Notes: generated by a model not told the origin, from the sequence alone. A stretch of DNA of 64,000 bases from Variovorax sp. PAMC26660 (GCF_014302995.1 NZ_CP060295.1:2108001-2172000); one strand, 5' to 3'. Positions 43,854 to 51,891 are shown, counted from the first letter of the stretch. Translations and numbers: made by a program.

Positions 43854-44708
43854 TCAGGCCGCCATCGCGGCTGCGCCCGGATTGTGCCGCAGCGCGGCCT
43901 GCCAGCGCATCTCGAGCCTGTGCAGCGCCCACAGGACCGGCAGGCCCGCCAGCGAGGCCGTCAGGTGTTTGAGGGTGTGACCCGAAATCGTGTGCTGCGT
44001 GAACGCATAGATCTGGTGGTCGGCCAGCTCGAAGACCTTGGCCAGCACGTAGAAGCCGATCACCCAGCCGAGCTTCAGGCCCACGCCACCGCGCATCGGC
44101 GTGGACAGCGCCAGCGTGACCACCAGCGCCATGCCGCCGAACTGCACCAGCGCCCAGGGCAAGACGTTGCCGGTTTCCTGGAACACCTCGGCCGCCAGCA
44201 GGCCGGCCGTCAGCACGAACCAGGCGACGGGCCAGCCGGCGCGCTGGCTGACGCGTTCGCACACCGCGACGCCCATCAGCCCCGCAAAGGCCACCGCCAT
44301 GCCGGCGCGGTCGGCCGCGAGCCGGGGCGCGTCGGGCACGAGGTGATAGAAGGCCGAACCGGCGGCGGTGGCGATCAGCCCCGCGAAGAACAGCCAGGCG
44401 CAGTCGAGCGTGTTGTCCGGCGGGTCGCTGGCGGGCGGCGCCAGCGGGAACACCGACAGCGCCTGCTGGTGCGAGCGGTCGATGCGGTTCAGCCGATACA
44501 GGCCCCAGAAGCCGATCAGCACGAAGGGCAGGTTGCTCAGCACGTCCATGGCGTTGGGCAGGCCGTGCCAGGCGCGGTCGTCGGCGAACACCGAGGCGAT
44601 GGCGACATCGGCCGCCGGCAGGGCCGGGCCGACGAAGGCGATCAGCGTGAGCAGTGCGAAGGTGAAAAGCAGCCCGCGTTCGCGGCGGCTGAGGGAGGGC
44701 AAGAGCAT
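43854..44708 (-). CDS. Ceramidase-family (CREST) membrane protein
   Basis: The 284-residue protein has about seven hydrophobic segments and the CREST-type residues: AMDVLSNLPF, a Ser/His in SAFYHLVPD, Asp in LAADRAGMAVAF and the His pair in SGHTLKHLTASL. In this superfamily such residues bind zinc and hydrolyse lipid amides. Whether a ceramide is the true substrate is unclear, as sphingolipids are rare here. It forms an operon with the LplT-PlsC fusion. Confidence 0.85.
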   Translation of the reverse strand: MLLPSLSRRERGLLFTFALLTLIAFVGPALPAADVAIASVFADDRAWHGLPNAMDVLSNLPFVLIGFWGLYRLNRIDRSHQQALSVFPLAPPASDPPDNTLDCAWLFFAGLIATAAGSAFYHLVPDAPRLAADRAGMAVAFAGLMGVAVCERVSQRAGWPVAWFVLTAGLLAAEVFQETGNVLPWALVQFGGMALVVTLALSTPMRGGVGLKLGWVIGFYVLAKVFELADHQIYAFTQHTISGHTLKHLTASLAGLPVLWALHRLEMRWQAALRHNPGAAAMAA

Positions 44709-44765
44709 GGCGGTCCTCGGTGGTGGGTGACGAGCGGCGGAATTTAGTGGCCGGCGCGCCCACAG

Positions 44766-44782
44766 GCATCGGAAATCGATAC
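44766..44782. promoter_or_regulatory. Palindromic site O1 (GCATC-N7-GATAC)
   Basis: This site differs by one base from the perfect arm GTATC and has the same 7-nt spacing ending in TC. Its centre is 40 bp from the next site, close to four helical turns. It lies between the ceramidase and XRE starts. Confidence 0.5.
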
Positions 44783-44805
44783 GAGGCACCAATTCACTCC
44801 TTTCG

Positions 44806-44822
44806 GTATCCGCTTTCGATAC
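44806..44822. promoter_or_regulatory. Palindromic site O2 (GTATC-N7-GATAC) at the XRE promoter
   Basis: A perfect 5-bp inverted repeat with a 7-nt spacer lies 27 bp before the XRE start and 97 bp before the ceramidase start. Together with O1 and O3 it gives the shared pattern GGYATC-N5-TCGATAC. It is a likely autoregulation site of the XRE protein. Confidence 0.6.
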
Positions 44823-44849
44823 TTCCCGGCGCCCGTGTACGCTCGAACC

Positions 44850-45584
44850 ATGAGCACCACCGTCGACCTCGTACTCGCCCTCAAGAACGAACTCAAAAGC
44901 GCCCGCATGACCTACGCCGACCTGGCCCGGTCGCTCGATATGGCGGAATCCAGCGTCAAGCGGATGCTGGCCAAGAGCGACATGCCGCTGTCGCGCGTCG
45001 ACGCCATCTGCCGCGCGCTGAAGATCGATTTCGCCGAACTGGCCCGCCGCGTGGCCGACGCCCAGCCGCTGCTGAAGGAACTGACGCACGAGCAGGAAAA
45101 GGCCGTGGTCAAGGACAAGAAACTGCTGCTGGTGGCGATCAGCGTGCTGAGCCAGTGGACGCTGGAGCAGATCGTGGCCGCCTACCGGATCAGCGAAGCC
45201 GAGTGCATCGGCTGCCTGGCGCAACTGGACCGCATCGGCATCATCGAGCTGCGGCCGCTCAACCGGTATCGCCTGAAGCTGGCCAAGACTTTCCGCTGGC
45301 GCCCGCATGGCCCGGTGATGGAGTTCTTCCGCGAGAACGTGGTGCTGGACTACTACCGCGGCGGCTTCGACGGCCCGGCCGAAGGGCTGCTGCTGGTGCA
45401 CGGCTCGATCAGCCGGTCGCTGGCGCCGGCCTTCCTGGAACGGCTGCAGCGCGTGGCGCAAGACTTTGCGCAGCAGCACCAGACGGACCAGAAGCTGTCC
45501 GCCAAGGACCGCGAGGGCTACACGCTGCTGCTGGGGATGCGCAACTGGGAGTTCGAGGCTTTTACCCGCCTGCGCCGGGCCTGA
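44850..45584 (+). CDS. XRE-type (Cro/CI) DNA-binding regulator
   Basis: The 244-residue protein has a lambda-repressor-like helix-turn-helix at about 20-60 (MTYADLARSLDMAESSVKRML). A long alpha/beta C-terminal part follows with no recognised ligand domain. The ATG is used; a GTG five codons upstream is possible. It is divergent from the ceramidase/LplT-PlsC operon with two palindromic sites between. A 7-bp hairpin (45580-45598) overlaps its stop codon. Confidence 0.85.
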   Translation: MSTTVDLVLALKNELKSARMTYADLARSLDMAESSVKRMLAKSDMPLSRVDAICRALKIDFAELARRVADAQPLLKELTHEQEKAVVKDKKLLLVAISVLSQWTLEQIVAAYRISEAECIGCLAQLDRIGIIELRPLNRYRLKLAKTFRWRPHGPVMEFFRENVVLDYYRGGFDGPAEGLLLVHGSISRSLAPAFLERLQRVAQDFAQQHQTDQKLSAKDREGYTLLLGMRNWEFEAFTRLRRA

Positions 45585-45598
45585 AGGCCTGCTTCAGG
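45580..45598 (+). terminator. Hairpin overlapping the XRE stop codon
   Basis: A perfect 7-bp stem (CCTGAAG with CTTCAGG) closes a 5-nt loop and includes the TGA. There is no T-tract, so it may only protect the 3' end or act with the repeat element that follows. Confidence 0.35.
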
Positions 45599-45612
45599 TC
45601 GGGGTGCGTTTG

Positions 45613-45870
45613 TTCGGGGCGGGTGCGAATGACACCGGGTGCTCCCCTGTGCGAATGTCCCCCGCTTCGCTCCTCCTTTATTTCGCTGCGGGGAGCACCC
45701 GGCGTCATTCGCACTGGGGCACGCTGCTCTTGATCCTACGATCAACGACTGCTCTGAGCGCTCACGTCGATACGGGGCTCTTTTTAGCTAAATAAAGGAG
45801 GAGCGAAGCGGGGGACATTCGCGAAAAAGAGCACCGTGTCGGCGTGAGCGACGCCCTGAACAGCAGCCCC
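45613..45870. repeat. Interlaced-hairpin intergenic element, copy 1
   Basis: This 258-bp element lies between the convergent XRE and pyrF genes. Its parts in order are: arm A 45623-45647; segment B 45651-45683; arm A' 45690-45714 (24 of 25 pairs with A); a small hairpin D 45730-45745; arm C 45772-45785; segment B' 45790-45822 (perfect 33-nt complement of B); arm C' 45824-45837 (13 of 14 pairs with C); and hairpin E 45841-45855. B sits in the loop of hairpin A and B' in the loop of hairpin C, so the loops can pair. No transposase gene or target duplication was seen. A second copy lies at 53708-53969 in the same orientation. Confidence 0.9.
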
Positions 45871-45912
45871 TCACTGAGGCCCGAACAGACCGCAGACAGG
45901 CCCTGAAAGCGC

Positions 45913-46737
45913 TCAGGCCTTGGCGGCTTCGAGGGCGTCGCGCGTGGTGCGTGCAGCGTTCTTGGCTGCATCGGCGAAGTCTTCACCCGACGACGCATAG
46001 ATGATCGCCCGCGACGAATTCACGATGATCGGCGCATCGGCCCGCCACCCGGCGCGCACCGTGGCCACCGCATCGCCGCCCTGGGCGCCGACACCCGGAA
46101 TCAGCAGCGGCACCGTGGGCGCCAGCGCGCGCACGCGTTCGATTTCGGCAGGGTAGGTCGCCCCCACCACCAGCCCGAGCTGGCCGTTGAGGTTCCACGG
46201 CCCCTGCGCCAGTTTGGCGACGTGCTCGTAGAGGAAAGGCTGGCCGTCGATGTCCGCCAGCCGCTGGCCCTGCAGGTCGGCGCCGCCGGGGTTGCTGGTG
46301 CGGCACAGCAGGAAGGCGCCCTTGCCTTCGTGCTTGAGGTACGGCGCCACCGAATCGAAACCCATGAACGGCGACAGCGTCACCGCATCGGCGCCGTAGC
46401 GCTCGAAGGCTTCGAGGGCGTACTGCTCGGCGGTGGAGCCGATGTCGCCGCGCTTGGCGTCGAGGATCACGGGAACATGGGGCGCATTGCGGCGCATGTG
46501 CTCCATGAGTTGTTCGAGCTGGGTTTCGGCGCGGTGGGCCGCGAAATAGGCGATCTGGGGCTTGAAGGCGATGACCAGGTCGGCCGTCGCGTCGACGATG
46601 CGCGCGCAGAAGTCATAGATGCGGCTGGCGTCGTCCCTGTATCCCCCGGGGAACTTGGCGGGCTCCGGATCGAGCCCCACGCAGAGCAACGAGCTGTTTT
46701 TTTGCTGTGCAGCGGCCAGCTTGTCGAGGAAAGTCAT
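45913..46737 (-). CDS. pyrF: Orotidine 5'-phosphate decarboxylase
   Basis: PyrF makes UMP from OMP, the last step of pyrimidine synthesis. The 274-residue protein is of the long type (family 2). It has [11 protein letters not shown], the catalytic [15 protein letters not shown] near residue 95 and the phosphate loop [14 protein letters not shown]. The ATG at [11 protein letters not shown] is used, since the longer frame gives a non-conserved leader. It is 32 nt after the glycosylase-like gene. Confidence 0.96.
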   Translation of the reverse strand: MTFLDKLAAAQQKNSSLLCVGLDPEPAKFPGGYRDDASRIYDFCARIVDATADLVIAFKPQIAYFAAHRAETQLEQLMEHMRRNAPHVPVILDAKRGDIGSTAEQYALEAFERYGADAVTLSPFMGFDSVAPYLKHEGKGAFLLCRTSNPGGADLQGQRLADIDGQPFLYEHVAKLAQGPWNLNGQLGLVVGATYPAEIERVRALAPTVPLLIPGVGAQGGDAVATVRAGWRADAPIIVNSSRAIIYASSGEDFADAAKNAARTTRDALEAAKA

Positions 46738-46769
46738 GGGCCGTGATTTTAGGCGGCCGCTCCCGGCAC

Positions 46770-47573
46770 TCAACCCGGCGTTGGTGTGTGCTGCTCGGCC
46801 GCGAGGCAAAGGTCGGCCCATGCGCGGGCCTTGTCGGCGGGGTTGCGCAGCAGATAGGCCGGGTGATACGTCGCCACCACCGCTGCGCCAGCGGCCGACG
46901 CCAGCGGCACGACACGGCCGCGCAGCTTGCCGAGCGGGTCGCCGCTTTGCATGAGGCTCTGGGCGGCCAGCGGGCCCATGGCCAGCACGACGCGGGGCGC
47001 GAGCGCCGCAGCGTGTTCGTCGAAAGCCTCGGCCATCGGACGCGGGCTGCCGGGCTGGCCGGCGGCCACGCCACGGTGGGTGCGCACCAGATGCACCGGC
47101 GTCTTGCCGTCGTGCAGCTTGAGGGCGCGCAGCATGTTGTCGAGCAGCTTGCCGGCATCGCCCGCGAAGGGCTCGCCGTGGCGGCCATCGGCTTCGGGCG
47201 GCATGTCGGCCACGACCAGCCAGCCGCCTTCCACCGACGCCAAGGGGTCAACCGCGTCGCCGTACAGGCGGCGCGGAGCTTCGATCAGCACGGCGGCGCC
47301 ATGTGTTGCGGGGACTGCAGGCGCGGCAGGTGCAGGGCCTGAAACCGGAGCGGGCGCAGGGGCCGACCGTGCGACAGGCGCGGGCGCCGGAGCCGGCGCC
47401 TCGGCAACGAATCGCTCGCTCACCGGCGCCTGCTCTTCGACAGCCGCTACCGTTTCAATAGCAACGGGGGTCTCTTCGACCACCTCGGGCATCGGCCACC
47501 AGACCTTCACGCCCATCTCGTCGAGCATCGCGCGCTGGCGGGCGTCGAGCTTCAGTGTCTGTACCGCGTTCAT
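46770..47573 (-). CDS. Degenerate family-4 uracil-DNA glycosylase-like protein
   Basis: The 267-residue protein has a Pro/Ala-rich linker (about 55-90) and then a family-4 UDG-like domain: [19 protein letters not shown] and the C-terminal [12 protein letters not shown]. Key features are missing. The four iron-sulfur cysteines are absent (the only Cys is in LCLAAEQ near the end), the GEAPG motif reads ADMPPEA, and the KCRPPGNR block reads [10 protein letters not shown]. It is probably not an active glycosylase. It lies just after rimI, as holD lies next to rimI in E. coli, so a clamp-loader psi-like role is possible. Confidence 0.75.
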   Translation of the reverse strand: MNAVQTLKLDARQRAMLDEMGVKVWWPMPEVVEETPVAIETVAAVEEQAPVSERFVAEAPAPAPAPVARSAPAPAPVSGPAPAAPAVPATHGAAVLIEAPRRLYGDAVDPLASVEGGWLVVADMPPEADGRHGEPFAGDAGKLLDNMLRALKLHDGKTPVHLVRTHRGVAAGQPGSPRPMAEAFDEHAAALAPRVVLAMGPLAAQSLMQSGDPLGKLRGRVVPLASAAGAAVVATYHPAYLLRNPADKARAWADLCLAAEQHTPTPG

Positions 47574-47634
47574 AAGGAAACCTCCGCGCTACGCGCTGCG
47601 GTGCGAGCTTGCTTGGGGCGGCCCGGCGCGGCGC

Positions 47635-48177
47635 TCATCGCAAGGCTCCCCAGGCGGTGCCTGTTTCATTCAATCGGAGGCTCATGACGACCGCGTCTTC
47701 GCGCTTGCCTTCATGTGCCGGGTAGTAGCCCTTGCGCACGCCGACGCTGCGAAAGCCCTGGCGCACGTAGATGTCGAGCGCGCGCTGGTTGCTCTGGCGC
47801 ACTTCGAGCCAGAGCCACTGCGCGTCCTCGCCGCGCGACCAGCCGGTCAGCGCTTCGAGCATGAGCGGCGCCCAGCCCTGGCGCTGGAAGGCCGGCGCCA
47901 CGGTGATGTTGAGCAGGTGCACCTCGTCCACGCCCTTCATGGCAACGAAATAGCCGATGAGCGTTTCGCCCAGGCTGGTGACCGGCGTGTCCAGGTCGTG
48001 GCTCGACACCGGCGCCAGCAGGCACTGGCAGTGGTAGCCGACGGCCATGGAATCGGTGAAGTTGGCGCGCGTCCACGGGTGGCTGTAGGCCGTCAGCTCG
48101 ACCGCGCAGACAGCGTCGATCCGCTCGATGGTGAGCGGTTCGAGGCGGGCTTCGACGGGCTGGAGGACGGCGCTCAT
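47635..48177 (-). CDS. rimI: Ribosomal protein S18 alanine N-acetyltransferase
   Basis: RimI acetylates the N-terminal Ala of S18. The 180-residue GNAT protein has YSHPWTRANFTDSM near the N-terminus and the acetyl-CoA loop VAPAFQRQGWAPLMLEAL. IYVRQGFRSVGVRKGYYP is the usual tail. Its start overlaps the tsaB stop (ATGA), a common pairing. Confidence 0.92.
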   Translation of the reverse strand: MSAVLQPVEARLEPLTIERIDAVCAVELTAYSHPWTRANFTDSMAVGYHCQCLLAPVSSHDLDTPVTSLGETLIGYFVAMKGVDEVHLLNITVAPAFQRQGWAPLMLEALTGWSRGEDAQWLWLEVRQSNQRALDIYVRQGFRSVGVRKGYYPAHEGKREDAVVMSLRLNETGTAWGALR

Positions 48178-48905
48178 GCGTGGGTGGGGGGTACCAGGGC
48201 TGCTGCTGCGGCGGCGGCCGCCTTGATGGCCGCGCGCTCGTCGGTGGTTTGCGCCACTTTATCGCGAACGTAGAGCGGCCAGGCCTGCGCTGCGGGCACG
48301 GTGCGCCCGGCCGCGAGCAGCGCGGGCGCCAGCCGCAGCATGGCGGTGGCGGTCGGCAGCACCTCGTGGCGCGCGGTGGCCGGCGCCAGGCGAGGGCCGT
48401 AGGAGGCGAAGGCGTTGCCGGCCAGCGCCCAGCCGGCGGGCACGTCGAGCGCCTCGGGCGACAGCAGCAGGGGCTCGACGTCGCCGCCCAGCGGGCCGGC
48501 GGCGTCGAAGTCGTAGCGGGCGGCGTAGAGCTGGTCCATGCGGGCGTCGAGCACCGCGACCACCTGGCGGGCACCGAAGGCATGGCGGGCCTCTTCGGCC
48601 ACGGCGAGCAGGGTGTCGACCGGCAGCAGCGGCACGTTGGCGCCGAAGGCCAGCCCCTGCGCCACCGAGCAGGCGGTGCGCAGGCCGGTGAACGAGCCGG
48701 GGCCGCGACCGAAGACGATGGCGTCCAGTTCGGCCAGCGCCAGCCCGGCATCGGCCATCAATTGCTGGATCAGGGGGAGCAGGGTGATCGAGGCCTGCGC
48801 GCCGCCGGCGCCGCTGTGCGCCAGCAGCCGGTCGCCGTGGCGCACGGCCACCGACAGGTGCTCGGTGCTGGTGTCGAAGGCCAGCAGCTTCAGCGGCTCA
48901 GACAT
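48174..48905 (-). CDS. tsaB: tRNA threonylcarbamoyladenosine protein TsaB
   Basis: TsaB partners TsaD to make the t6A modification of tRNA. The 243-residue protein has the ASKHA opening LLAFDTSTEHLSVAV and the signature FGRGPGSFTGLRTACSVAQGLA. A longer upstream frame is not conserved in style. It is coupled to rimI, and a Sua5-type gene for the same pathway lies at 54009-55010. Confidence 0.95.
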   Translation of the reverse strand: MSEPLKLLAFDTSTEHLSVAVRHGDRLLAHSGAGGAQASITLLPLIQQLMADAGLALAELDAIVFGRGPGSFTGLRTACSVAQGLAFGANVPLLPVDTLLAVAEEARHAFGARQVVAVLDARMDQLYAARYDFDAAGPLGGDVEPLLLSPEALDVPAGWALAGNAFASYGPRLAPATARHEVLPTATAMLRLAPALLAAGRTVPAAQAWPLYVRDKVAQTTDERAAIKAAAAAAAALVPPTHA

Positions 48906-49020
48906 GGACGGGACGCCCCGGGGCCGCACCGATGCCGGGTGTGCGGGGAAAGAAGCGGAGCGCGATAGGCATTCCCCGATTATCGAGGGCACCCCGCACG
49001 CCCGTCCCCAGGTCGGGCAA

Positions 49021-49788
49021 TCACCCGCCGTGATCGCTGCGCAGGATCGTCAGGCCGGCCTTGCGCAGCGGCGCCAGCGCCTTGGCCGGCGCCTCGGGTG
49101 AGACCAGCAGGGTGGTGGCCGCCGTCACCGGGTTGATCACCCAGGCCGAGGCCACGCCGAGCTTTTCGGACGAGGCCAGCACGACCGTCTCGGCCGCCGA
49201 GGCCATCAGCGCACGCTTGATCTCGGCCTCTTCGAGATCGCCCGTGGTCAGCCCGGCTTCGGCGTGCACGCCGGTCACGCCCATGAAGTAGGTGTCGGCG
49301 TGGATGCGCGCGATGGCGGCCATGGCCGCAGCGCCCACCGCCACCACCGAATGCTTGAACAGCCGCCCGCCGATCAGCACCACCTCGAGCTGCGTGTGCG
49401 CGGCCAGCTCGACCGCCACCGACGGGCTGTGCGTGACCACGGTGGCCTGCAGGGTGCGCGGCAGATGGCGCGCCATCTGCACGGCGGTGGTGCCGCCATC
49501 GATGAACACCACCTGCCCCGGCCGCACCAGCCGCGCGGCGGCACGGCCGATGAGCACCTTCTCGTCCGATGCGAGCTGCTGGCGGCTCGCGAAGTCGGCA
49601 CCGGCCGGTGCCAGCGGCAACGCACCGCCATGCACGCGCTGCAACAGGCCCTCGGCAGCCATCTCGCGCAGGTCGCGGCGGATGGTGTCTTCGGACAGGC
49701 CGAGTGCTTCGCTGAGCGACTTGGCGACGATGTTGCCGTCGCGCTGCAGGGCCGAGAGGATGTGTTGCTTGCGCTGGCTGGTGAGCAT
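49021..49788 (-). CDS. DeoR/GlpR-family regulator
   Basis: The 255-residue protein has a DeoR helix-turn-helix at about 20-55 (LSEALGLSEDTIRRDLREMAAEGLL) and the GlpR-type sugar-phosphate domain with VFIDGGTTAVQMARHLP. The ligand is probably a phosphorylated sugar. It is divergent from nudK, with two direct repeats in the gap that look like its operator. Confidence 0.9.
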   Translation of the reverse strand: MLTSQRKQHILSALQRDGNIVAKSLSEALGLSEDTIRRDLREMAAEGLLQRVHGGALPLAPAGADFASRQQLASDEKVLIGRAAARLVRPGQVVFIDGGTTAVQMARHLPRTLQATVVTHSPSVAVELAAHTQLEVVLIGGRLFKHSVVAVGAAAMAAIARIHADTYFMGVTGVHAEAGLTTGDLEEAEIKRALMASAAETVVLASSEKLGVASAWVINPVTAATTLLVSPEAPAKALAPLRKAGLTILRSDHGG

Positions 49789-49818
49789 CGCCCGATGGTA
49801 TCGGGCTCCTTCATCGAT

Positions 49819-49849
49819 TGCACGAATTTTCTTGATGATGCACGAATTT
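49819..49849. promoter_or_regulatory. Direct-repeat operator between the DeoR gene and nudK
   Basis: TGCACGAATTT occurs twice (49819-49829 and 49839-49849) with a 20-bp period, about two helical turns. The second copy lies inside the spacer of the predicted nudK promoter, so binding would block nudK. DeoR-type proteins often use such repeats. Confidence 0.6.
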
Positions 49850-49860
49850 GCACATATGCT
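49832..49860 (+). promoter_or_regulatory. Predicted nudK promoter, near-leaderless
   Basis: TTGATG (49832-49837) and TATGCT (49855-49860) are 17 nt apart, a good sigma-70 match. Transcription would begin around 49867 and the ATG is at 49869, so the mRNA would have almost no leader. Confidence 0.6.
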
Positions 49861-49868
49861 CGCCGCCC

Positions 49869-50456
49869 ATGACCCTTCAAGACCGCGTCCGGGTGCACGA
49901 AGTCACCCTGCTTTCCGACAACTGGTTCGTGCTCAAGACCACCCGGCTGGACTGGCTGCGCAACGACGGCCAGTGGCAGCCCATGCACCGCGAGACCTAC
50001 GACCGCGGCAACGGCGCCACGCTGCTGCCCTACAACCTCGCGCAGCGCACGGTGCTGCTGGTGCGGCAGTTCCGCTACCCGGTGTTCGTCAACGGGCATG
50101 ACGACCTGCTGATCGAGGCCGCGGCCGGGCTGCTCGACAACGCGGCGCCTGAGGAGCGCATCCGCGCCGAGGTCGAGGAAGAGCTGGGTTACCGGCTCGG
50201 CGCGGTCACGAAGGTCTTCGAGAGCTTCATGAGCCCGGGCTCGGTGACCGAGAGGCTGCACTTCTTCGTCGCGCCCTACGAGCCCTCGATGCGCATCGGC
50301 GCGGGCGGCGGGCTGGCGGAAGAGGGCGAGGACATCGAGGTGCTCGAACTGCCCATCGACGAGGCGCTGGCCATGGTGGCCGACGGCCGCATCCTCGACG
50401 CCAAGACGGTGATGCTGCTGTACCACGCGAAGCTGCATGTTTTCCCGCCGGGATAA
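49869..50456 (+). CDS. nudK: Nudix hydrolase, NudK-like
   Basis: The 195-residue protein matches E. coli NudK (GDP-mannose pyrophosphatase) across its length: NWFVLKTTRLDW, ETYDRGNGATLLPYN, MSPGSVTERLHFFVA and EDIEVLELPIDEAL. The Nudix box AGLLDNAAPEERIRAEVEEELGY keeps the metal-binding Glu residues. Its first Arg position is altered, as in NudK itself. It hydrolyses nucleoside diphosphate sugars in the cytoplasm. It may be controlled by the divergent DeoR protein. Confidence 0.88.
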   Translation: MTLQDRVRVHEVTLLSDNWFVLKTTRLDWLRNDGQWQPMHRETYDRGNGATLLPYNLAQRTVLLVRQFRYPVFVNGHDDLLIEAAAGLLDNAAPEERIRAEVEEELGYRLGAVTKVFESFMSPGSVTERLHFFVAPYEPSMRIGAGGGLAEEGEDIEVLELPIDEALAMVADGRILDAKTVMLLYHAKLHVFPPG

Positions 50457-50463
50457 TGGCCGG

Positions 50464-51891
50464 ATGCCTTTTGCCGCCCGCCTGATTCCCTCCTCCCTTT
50501 TCTTCTCGCTCGCCACGCTGGTTTCGGCCAGCGCCTTCGCCCAGCAGGCCCTGCCGACCCAGGTCGAGGCGGCCCTGGCGCGCGCCAAGGTGTCGCGCGA
50601 GACGGTGACGATGCTGGTGGCCGAGGCCGACGGCTCGCGCCAGCCGCGCCTGGCCTGGCGCACGCAGGTGCCGGTGAACCCGGCATCGATCATGAAGCTG
50701 GTCACCACCTACGCCGCGCTCGACATGCTCGGCGCGGCCTACAACTGGACCACGCCGGTCTACGTCGACGGCACGGTGAGCAACGGCGTGCTCAATGGCA
50801 ACCTCTACATCAAGGGCCAGGGCGATCCGAAGCTGGTGCTGGAGCGCGTGTGGCTGCTGCTGCGCCATGTGCAGGGGCTGGGCATCACCACCGTGGGCGG
50901 CGACATCATCATCGACCGCAGCGCCTTCGAGAACACGGTCGAGGGCGACCCCGGCGCCTTCGACGGCGAGCCGCTGCGGCCCTACAACGCCTCGCCCGAT
51001 GCGCTGCTGGTCAACTTCAAGTCGGTCAACATGACCTTCGCGCCCGACCGCGCCGGCCAGATCGCGCGCGTGAGCTACGAGCCGCCGCTTGCCAGCGTCG
51101 CGATGCCGGCCACCGTGGCGCTCGTGCCCGGCGAATGCGGCGACTGGCGCACCGCGCTGAAGACCGACTTCAGCGACGTCAACCGCATCCGCTTCAACGG
51201 CGGCTTTCCGGCCGCCTGCGGCGAGAAGAGCTGGGCCGTGGCCTATGGCGACCCACGCACCTACAGCCTGCGCGCCATCGGCGGCATGTGGGCCGAGATG
51301 GGCGGGCGCGTCGGTGGACAGATGCGCGAAGGCCGCGTGCCTCCAGGCCTGAAGCCGGCCTTCGAGTTCGAGTCGCCGCCGCTGGCCGAGGTGATCCGCG
51401 ACATCAACAAGTACAGCAACAACGTGATGGCGCAGCAGTTGTTCCTCACGATCGGGCTCACGCAGAAGAACCGCGGCACCTTCGAGGCCTCGCGCACCGC
51501 GCTGGGCCAGTGGTGGCGCGACCGCATCGGCACCGGCGAGGCACCGCCGGTGTTCGAGAACGGCTCGGGCCTGTCGCGCGACGAGCGCATCAGCGCCGCC
51601 GCGCTCGGCAAGATGCTGCAGGTGGCATGGCGCTCGCCGGTGATGCCCGAACTGATGTCCTCGCTGCCGGCCATGGGCGTGGACGGCACGCTCAAGAAGC
51701 GCACGCTGCGCTCGGGCGGCTCGGCCCACCTGAAGACCGGCACCCTGCGTGACGCCTCCGGCGTGGCCGGCTATGTGGACGGCACGAGCGGCCGGCGCTA
51801 CGTGCTGGTGGCGATTGCCAATGGCGAGAACGCGGTGGCGGCGCGCGCCGCCTTCGACGCGCTGGTCGACTGGGCTTCGCAGGACAACTGA
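50464..51891 (+). CDS. dacB: D-alanyl-D-alanine carboxypeptidase/endopeptidase (PBP4 type)
   Basis: This periplasmic enzyme trims and cuts peptidoglycan peptide cross-links. The 475-residue protein has a signal peptide ending ASAFAQ. The three penicillin-binding motifs are SIMK in NPASIMKLVTTYA, SNN in NKYSNNVMAQQ and KTG in HLKTGTLRDASG, with the inserted domain between the first two as expected for PBP4. It starts 7 nt after nudK. Confidence 0.95.
   Translation: MPFAARLIPSSLFFSLATLVSASAFAQQALPTQVEAALARAKVSRETVTMLVAEADGSRQPRLAWRTQVPVNPASIMKLVTTYAALDMLGAAYNWTTPVYVDGTVSNGVLNGNLYIKGQGDPKLVLERVWLLLRHVQGLGITTVGGDIIIDRSAFENTVEGDPGAFDGEPLRPYNASPDALLVNFKSVNMTFAPDRAGQIARVSYEPPLASVAMPATVALVPGECGDWRTALKTDFSDVNRIRFNGGFPAACGEKSWAVAYGDPRTYSLRAIGGMWAEMGGRVGGQMREGRVPPGLKPAFEFESPPLAEVIRDINKYSNNVMAQQLFLTIGLTQKNRGTFEASRTALGQWWRDRIGTGEAPPVFENGSGLSRDERISAAALGKMLQVAWRSPVMPELMSSLPAMGVDGTLKKRTLRSGGSAHLKTGTLRDASGVAGYVDGTSGRRYVLVAIANGENAVAARAAFDALVDWASQDN

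Noticed and set aside
42337..43980. 547-codon plus-strand frame opposite the LplT-PlsC fusion
   Set aside because: Extreme His/Gln/Asp content and no domain. The opposite frame has HX4D and transporter motifs.
45766..45774. TCGATACG inside repeat copy 1 as a further XRE operator
   Set aside because: Only one arm is present; the left arm GGYATC at N5 is absent, and copy 2 has CCGATACG. It is probably chance.
45762..45998. Minus-strand frame sharing a 34-residue segment with the frame at 53801-54046
   Set aside because: The shared residues come from translating the C-B'-C' part of the repeat element. Both frames differ outside it and run into the ends of pyrF and sua5. They are not genes.
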